Of a stretch of DNA of 64,000 bases, positions 58,366 to 64,000 are shown one piece after another. The stretch is from positions 248,001 through 312,000 of the forward strand of contig WBMV01000451.1 in assembly GCA_013396655.1 (NCBI GenBank). The letters run 5' to 3'. The stretch is from Campylorhamphus procurvoides. Taxonomy: Eukaryota > Chordata > Aves > Passeriformes > Dendrocolaptidae. Both the position numbers and the translations under genes were made by a program. A model generated the notes under the pieces. The model made no database searches, had not been told where the DNA came from, and saw only the letters and a program-made list of their open reading frames with translations. The first letter of the stretch is position 1. Each line of letters starts with the position of its first letter.

Positions 58366-60840
58366 TGTTAAGTGATGCAGTTTTGTGGGTCAAGCAGCCA
58401 AGCATATAGTCAGCATAGACAACATGTGATATCAGCAGGCTTTCTCAGATGAAGCTGTAGCATTTTTTTCAAGGTCCAAAGTTACCTGTCAGTCCTGGAT
58501 GCACAGGATTGGTTGTTGGGGTTTTTTTGCTTTGGTTTTGTTTTTTTTTTAATAGAGTGATTACATGACTCTTTTTAGTTTGAACCTGAAACGTTTTTAT
58601 TGACAAAATTAGCACTTTTGCTTGGCATAGAAAAGCAAAGAAACCTCTCTCTTAGTGCAGCATCATTGTTTTGGAACATACTGTAGCTTGGTGCACCTGA
58701 CAGAGTCATCTGAGGCAGCAGAATCTTGTAGGAGAACTTTCCAGTTACAGACTGATCTGCAGAAGGCTGATTCCTCATATTTGAATGTAAAGTGACTCTA
58801 CAGAAATCGATACTGTAGTATTAATTAGTAGCATCAATTAATAGTATCAATCTACGGTTATCTCAATAGCCACAGCTGGTCTGAAAACTGGGTGTAAAAC
58901 GATAGCCTTTACACAAATGTTATTTTGTGTGTGATAGAGTGCTGATAGAATAGCTTAATTCACAAGTATCAAAACTAACATTTCAAGATGACTCATTGTC
59001 CTGATTCAGCCTTCTTTTTAGGTCCAACTTCCTGGTTTTATTCCTGGCTTTTTCATTTGCTGACAATTTTGTAGGTGAGTTTGTTTATATTCTTTTGTTG
59101 CTGGTAGTCCCTGACTTTCGGTGAGTGGGCCTGATTAGTCATGTCTACTGAGATTGTTAATTGTTGCTCTTCAGGTATGTATTTCATCAACTAAATCTTG
59201 ATTGCTTGATTAAAAAGAAGAAATAGAAGTGCCCAGCTTTTTTTTATATATGAGTGAAACATTTCATTTCTTTTTAAAAATATTAGTTTCCTCTAAGACA
59301 GCAAATGCAACATGAAATTTGGGGGAGGTGCTGTGGTGACAGTCCTCACAATTATATAGCCCGATGGGGGTGGTTACAGAGGTGTGGAACAAACCCAGCC
59401 AATCATTGTAAAGTCCTTCTCCTGGGCATGCACAGTCAGATGCTCTTTCAGTTAAGAGTAGTCCCTTTTTACCGTGTTAACCTGACCGCTACAAGGTACA
59501 TGGTATACTTATGATTTTTGTGACTTTAGTAGAAAAGTAGATGATTTTCACTTGATTGACTTAGTGACTTCAGAAACTTGCTCACTGATTTACTATCTGA
59601 AAAAATGTTCATGGATGCTTTGCAGTAGTAGCATGGGTTTCCATCTGAGCCAAAGAGAACCTTTTTTATTGTGTAGGTGCATGAAAAGCGTGATGTCTTT
59701 TGTGGTGGGTGCTGCCTCCTTCTCTGTGGATTCTCATTTGTTGAACAGAAGGAGACAGAGTTCTGGAAGTGTGGCAGTATACACAGAACTGTTGCATGAA
59801 CAAGCAGTGCTGTGTGCCGTATTTCTGTACTCTCACATTGCACATGATGATTTTTTCATCTCTGAATATTTGAATTTTCTTTTTACTGTAAAGATAGCTT
59901 GGGGTGTGTTGCTGTGAAATACTGAATATTTTATTTTTCTATGTAAAATTGAGGGCATTATAGGTTATTCCACCGAGGAAGATAATGTGGTGATTATGTT
60001 AGATACCTTCAATAACAGTTATTTTTTTTTACAAAAATACATAAAACTGCACATGTACAGAAGGGATTCTCAAGTCTTCATCTGCTGCTTGTTCTGGTTG
60101 TGCTGGTCTTTTGCAATATGACTCTCCTAAAGATCCTTTACATTCCTTAGTAGATTTCAGCCACATTCCTCTCTACCTTGGCCTGAAGCAGCCAGATGTC
60201 CGACACTGTATTTCAGATACCTGCTTCAGTGTAGTTACCTGATTTCCCCCCCAGTATATTGAGGCTGTGTCTAGAAACTTCAAGTTTGTTTTATCTATCT
60301 TCAGCAATGACCAGGACCATTACATATTGCATTAAGACCCAGTCATAATGCAATGCTAAGAGCATCCTGTAAACGTTTTCCCGGGATGTCAGCAATACCA
60401 GCACACTGACACTAGGGAGCACATCCCAGATAAAAGGGCTTTGGTTGACAATTCGGCTGAAGTGCAATGTCAACAACTCTGCTAGACTGCACAGAGGCGT
60501 TTCGCCTGACAGAGTGACCATACAGCCTCTGTGTGCACATGGAAGCCTCAGCATAGTCCCCTCCCAAGTAAGGACATTGGGTGTAGACCTCCCTCCCCTC
60601 CCAAACAGGAACGTTTTCCTAACTCGTCCTGAGTGATTTGGCTGTTATTGCCAGCCCTGTGCTTTTGCTTTGGGGTAATACATGTCTAGATTTGACTGCC
60701 TATTTCCCGTTTGTGATTTTCTACAGCTAATTTGGTCAATATCGAAGCCTGACCGATGGGAATTGAGCGATGCTCGGGTTTCGTTCACCTCTCCCGGCTG
60801 GATAAGGCCCCAGGGGGGCTCCCAGGTCACCATTCCCCAG
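58366..60840. other. Gene-free interval upstream of TMEM117
   Basis: No exon or named repeat. Open frames of up to 121 codons (59552-59917) have no recognisable family or splice context. Confidence 0.5.
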
Positions 60841-61029
60841 GGTGAATAAAAACACCCGCGGGCACAGCGCGCACGGTTCTGGTCCTTGCTGGCAGCTCCT
60901 GGGGAGGGGCGGGCACGGGCGCCGGGGGCGCGGGGACCCTGCCGCAGCGGCGCCGCCCGCTGCCGCCGCGGCNCGGCGGAGCGCAGCGGAGAGGAGCGCA
61001 GCGGGGCTGCCGCTGCTGCCGGGAGCCGC

Positions 61030-61120
61030 ACAGCCCAGCCGAGCCCAGCTGTGCTGAGCCGAGCCGTGCTGAGCTGAGCAGAGCTGAACCGAGCCCAGCC
61101 GAGCCGAGCCGAACCGTGCT
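61030..61120. repeat. GAGCC/GCTGA-rich imperfect tandem repeat in the inferred 5'UTR exon
   Basis: Runs of GAGCC, GAGCTGA and CCGAGCC-like pentamers over about 90 bp. It is low-complexity DNA in the presumed TMEM117 leader. Confidence 0.7.
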
Positions 61121-61222
61121 GAGCCTCGCCGCGCCGCGCCGCAGCAGCGCCGGATCCCCCGAGGCGGTGAGTGCGGCGGGGGCCGGGGGGGCCCCGGGGG
61201 GCGGGGGGCCTGCGGNNNNNNN

Positions 61223-61365
61223 TGGGCCGGTGTCGGTGCCCTGGCCCGGTGTCTGTGCCCTGGGCCGGTGTCGGTGCCCTGGCCCGGTGTCTGTGCCCTG
61301 GCCCGGTGTCGGTGCCCTGGCCCGGTGTCTGTGCCCTGGGCCGGTGTCCCCTGGGCCGGTGTCCC
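61223..61365. repeat. 19-bp minisatellite in TMEM117 intron 1
   Basis: Six full units alternating TGGGCCGGTGTCGGTGCCC-like and TGGCCCGGTGTCTGTGCCC-like forms, then two shortened units. It starts directly at a seven-N gap, so the true copy number is unknown. Confidence 0.9.
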
Positions 61366-61440
61366 CGCGGGGTGAGGTGGCGGCGGGTCCCCGGGTGCGC
61401 GCCGGGGGCAGGGGCAGGTGGGGCGGCTGAACAGGTTGCG

Positions 61441-63236
61441 TTGGGCGTGTGGTGCCCGGCGCTCTGGCACCCGCGGTTTTGGAGCTGAGAGAGGTAGGGG
61501 AAGGCTTTTTTATTAGCGATTTAGCGCTGCTGCTACTGCTAATATTGGCTTCTGATGCTATAAAACGCTTCCTAGGAAGCCGCGTCTTCAGCTGTTTGTC
61601 TAGTAACTCTCGGGTATCCGACAGCTGTCAAAAATACCCGGACATTCAGTTGTTTATCTCCAGCCCCACTGGGGCTTTAAGGTGGTTCATACACATAAGG
61701 GAATACCGAAACTTTTCTTATCGGTGACAGAAAGAAAGGAGAACAAGAATTAACTTTGGACATCCTTGTGGGTCTAAAGGCAGTTTAATGTCCCCTGAGT
61801 GGTATTTTCTTAGGCAATGATCTTTGCTTTAAATCACTTTTTTTTCCATAAAGTTTTTGAAAGACTAACCGTTTCCTTTGCCAACTTTTTAACTCTGTAG
61901 TATGGTATTTTTTTCTTTTTCATATGTCATTTATGCATAATGGGACCTTATTCCTTTTCTTTTATTTACTGAATGCATCGTTTGAATCTGCTGAGATGTT
62001 ATTTTATCCTTTTCATTTCATAAGTGCAGGATTCCTTGTAATTTTACTAATATGAATCAGATTATAGAGTTAAATGATTTTGAAGGGACTAACTAAAGGG
62101 AGACATTGAAATTCATGCCATTTCTAAGTTTGTAAAGTGATACTTAGTAATCGGAGAAGGGATGAGTAATTGATTGGATGTTTTAGGTCTTTTGCTGCAA
62201 TTTATGGAGGGGTTTGTTTGTTTAGTTTGTTTCTTCCTGAAGGGCATATGACATTTCCAAAAATTTGTCACTGCATCCTTGAAGGATTGTGCTGTAATAA
62301 ACAAGCAATATTACTAGATGCATTTTTTTTTCTCTTCCTACGTTCTCTGTCCCTTGAATAATTGTGGTGTTCCACAACACAAAGGCCCTGTATCTTTGTG
62401 CATACAAAGTGGTTCGAGAGGATGAAACAACTAATTGGTTGTGAATAAAAGAAAAAGAAATCAAATGACAGACAACTGAAATGTTAACCATGCTCAGTTG
62501 CATTTTTCCATAGCAGTACTTCATAAGTAGGCAGGTTTCAAAACAGAATTTTTGTATTCTTGCAGAACAGTCTGTGCTCAGGGCACTTTTAGTTTCTGAT
62601 TTTGAAAATATACTTAACTATAGGTGTACTCCCTGGGAAGTCAATTAAAAGATTTATGCAGTCTTGGCTGACCTGCAAGAATTAATTGTAGCATTTTCAG
62701 CTTTTCCAACACATTATTCCTTTCATATAAACTCAAGTTTCTGATATTTCTGAGGTACATGCTTTTAAGCTTCCAGTAAAAGACCCCACTGGACTTACGG
62801 GCTCATTCCATCCTCCTCCTGTAAGGAGAAGGATTCAGTTTAGGCTTAGCATGAACCTTTGTGGAATCTTTGTTGTATTTTTTGGAATGTGGTTGTAAAG
62901 GCACTCTTAAGTTTCACGTAGCCTACCATGTTCTTATATCCATTCCATTCTTTTCATGCCCCATAATGGAGTGGCATGAAAGCAATGGCATATTTGAGAC
63001 TAAAAATCCTGTGCTATAATGTATGTATGTTTGTTTGGTGTTTTTATATTGGAATGGGTAGAAATTTCAGTTTTTCTCTGCCTGGAACTAACTTGCATTT
63101 CTAGTCAAGTCTAAAGTGCTAAAAATTACTTATGACAGGGTTGTAGTGGCTTGATTTTTGTAATGTGTAGGTCTCTCCTAAGCTCTGAGAATTCCAGGTA
63201 ATATATAATGTTCTCCATTTGTGTCTTTACCTACAG
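61441..63236 (+). other. TMEM117 intron 1 (rest)
   Basis: AT-rich intron after the CpG island. No named repeat recognised. Confidence 0.55.
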
Positions 63237-63264
63237 GCAAAAGCCAGTTCTGCAGTATCTGAGG

Positions 63265-63541
63265 ATGGATAAAGACTTCCGCTACTACTTCCAGCACCCG
63301 TGGTCTCGCTTAGTTGTGGCTTACTTAGTGATCTTCTTTAACTTCTTAATATTTGCTGAAGACCCAGTATCTCACAGTCAGACAGAAGCCAATGTTATTG
63401 TTGTTGGTAATTGTTTCTCCTTTGTAACAAATAAATACCCGGAAGGAGGAGGCTGGAGATTTTTGAAGGTGCTTCTGTGGCTGCTTGCCATTCTAACAGG
63501 ACTGATAGCTGGGAAATTTCTCTTCCATCAGCGCCTGTTTG
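63265..63541 (+). CDS. TMEM117: TMEM117, transmembrane protein 117, first coding exon, partial
   Basis: A multi-pass membrane protein. In mammals it is described at the plasma membrane and linked to ER-stress cell death, with molecular function unclear. The exon is entered by CTACAG|GC at 63237 and left by TTTG|GTAAGT at 63542, giving 92 codons plus one base of about 514. The start MDKDFRYYFQHPWSR is almost identical to the human N-terminus as recalled (MGKDFRYYFQHPWSR). Two hydrophobic segments are visible: residues of about 16-31 (LVVAYLVIFFNFLIFA) and about 67-83 (LKVLLWLLAILTGLIAG). Between them lies the conserved DPVSHSQTEANVIVVGNCFS. The remaining exons are off the right edge. Confidence 0.95.
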
Positions 63542-64000
63542 GTAAGTTACATGATACACTTGCTGACTTCCTGTTAATGACTTTCTGATTTTTCCTTTCA
63601 GCTTTCTACTCATAGCAATTTTGTAAGCTTTGCTATTTATTGCTTCTACTGTTTAGAGCTATATAGAACTCAGTACATCAAAGCGTACATCATTGTGGAA
63701 ATTAATGCCGTGTCTACTTAAGTGAGCATAATTCTCAATGATTTCAGGAAGAAAAGGATAAAAATAGTGAAAGCTGTCATGTTTTAAATACTTCAGAGGT
63801 CAGTAATTTTCAATTTTTCCATGTTAACAAAAATACTCCTTTGCACCTTCAGACTAGTTTATAAATCTTATTATATAACTTTCTCAGCAATTTGAAGAAG
63901 AGGCATTGTTCCTTAGGGTGACAACACTACATATCTTGTCAAAAGTCACATAAGTGGAAGCAGGGGCTGTTGTTAGTATTAGCAGAGCTGTGCTGAAAAG
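63542..64000 (+). other. TMEM117 intron 2, right edge
   Basis: Intronic AT-rich sequence, no feature recognised. Confidence 0.5.

Larger units (their letters stand above)
60850..61440 (+). promoter_or_regulatory. TMEM117: CpG island, TMEM117 promoter and inferred non-coding first exon
   Basis: A sharp rise in GC and CpG begins at about 60.85 kb. A strong donor, GGCG|GTGAGTGC, at 61167 suggests that a 5'UTR exon ends at 61166. The exon start is not determinable. The island has an N at 60973, a seven-N gap at 61216-61222 and a minisatellite just after it. Confidence 0.7.

Noticed and set aside
1..64000. tRNA, rRNA, snoRNA, microRNA or CRISPR-like arrays
   Set aside because: No cloverleaf, box C/D or H/ACA pairs, convincing miRNA hairpin or spaced direct-repeat array was recognised by eye. 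A covariance-model search was not possible.

Overview
This is a vertebrate nuclear window, almost certainly from a bird. The genes are split into small exons, introns are AT-rich, three dense CpG islands mark promoters, and the interspersed repeats are CR1 LINE 3' ends plus solo LTRs of avian ERV types. The gene order PUS7L(-) / IRAK4(+) / TWF1(-) / TMEM117(+) is the one I know from human chromosome 12. No prokaryote-style or new multigene system is visible.

Layout. Positions 1-7,496 hold the 5' part of PUS7L on the minus strand: five coding exons, about 438 codons, with the rest off the left edge. A CpG island at about 7.1-8.25 kb is shared head to head with IRAK4, and the two start codons are 664 bp apart. 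IRAK4 is complete: 11 coding exons from 8,161 to 20,094 give 464 residues, and a 3'UTR runs to about 21.5 kb. IRAK4 and TWF1 converge. The TWF1 3'UTR reads leftward from 26,738 to a poly(A) signal at 23,806-23,811, and its nine coding exons (26,739-44,181) give exactly 350 residues. The TWF1 CpG island is at about 43.5-44.6 kb. From 44.6 to 60.8 kb there is a gene-free interval of CR1 pieces, an ERVL-type LTR and unannotated sequence. A third CpG island (60.85-61.44 kb) carries the inferred non-coding first exon of TMEM117. Its first coding exon is at 63,237-63,541 and the gene continues off the right edge.

How the genes relate: they are neighbours by synteny, not a pathway. PUS7L is a TruD-family pseudouridine synthase. 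IRAK4 is the MyD88-recruited kinase of Toll-like/IL-1 receptor signalling. TWF1 is twinfilin-1, which binds actin monomers and capping protein. TMEM117 is a multi-pass membrane protein. Coding exons join in consistent phase with GT-AG introns, apart from one GC-AG intron in TWF1.

Most notable: an acidic residue in the IRAK4 activation loop where the human protein has a phosphorylated serine; a perfect 594-bp tandem duplication split by one N, which looks like an assembly error; a 450-bp solo LTR with intact 6-bp target duplications antisense inside IRAK4; a 1,122-bp ERVL-type solo LTR in TWF1; a GC-AG intron in TWF1; a 16-bp perfect hairpin inside a CR1 copy; and a 19-bp minisatellite beside an N gap at the TMEM117 promoter. 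Comparisons with human proteins are from memory and no database was searched.
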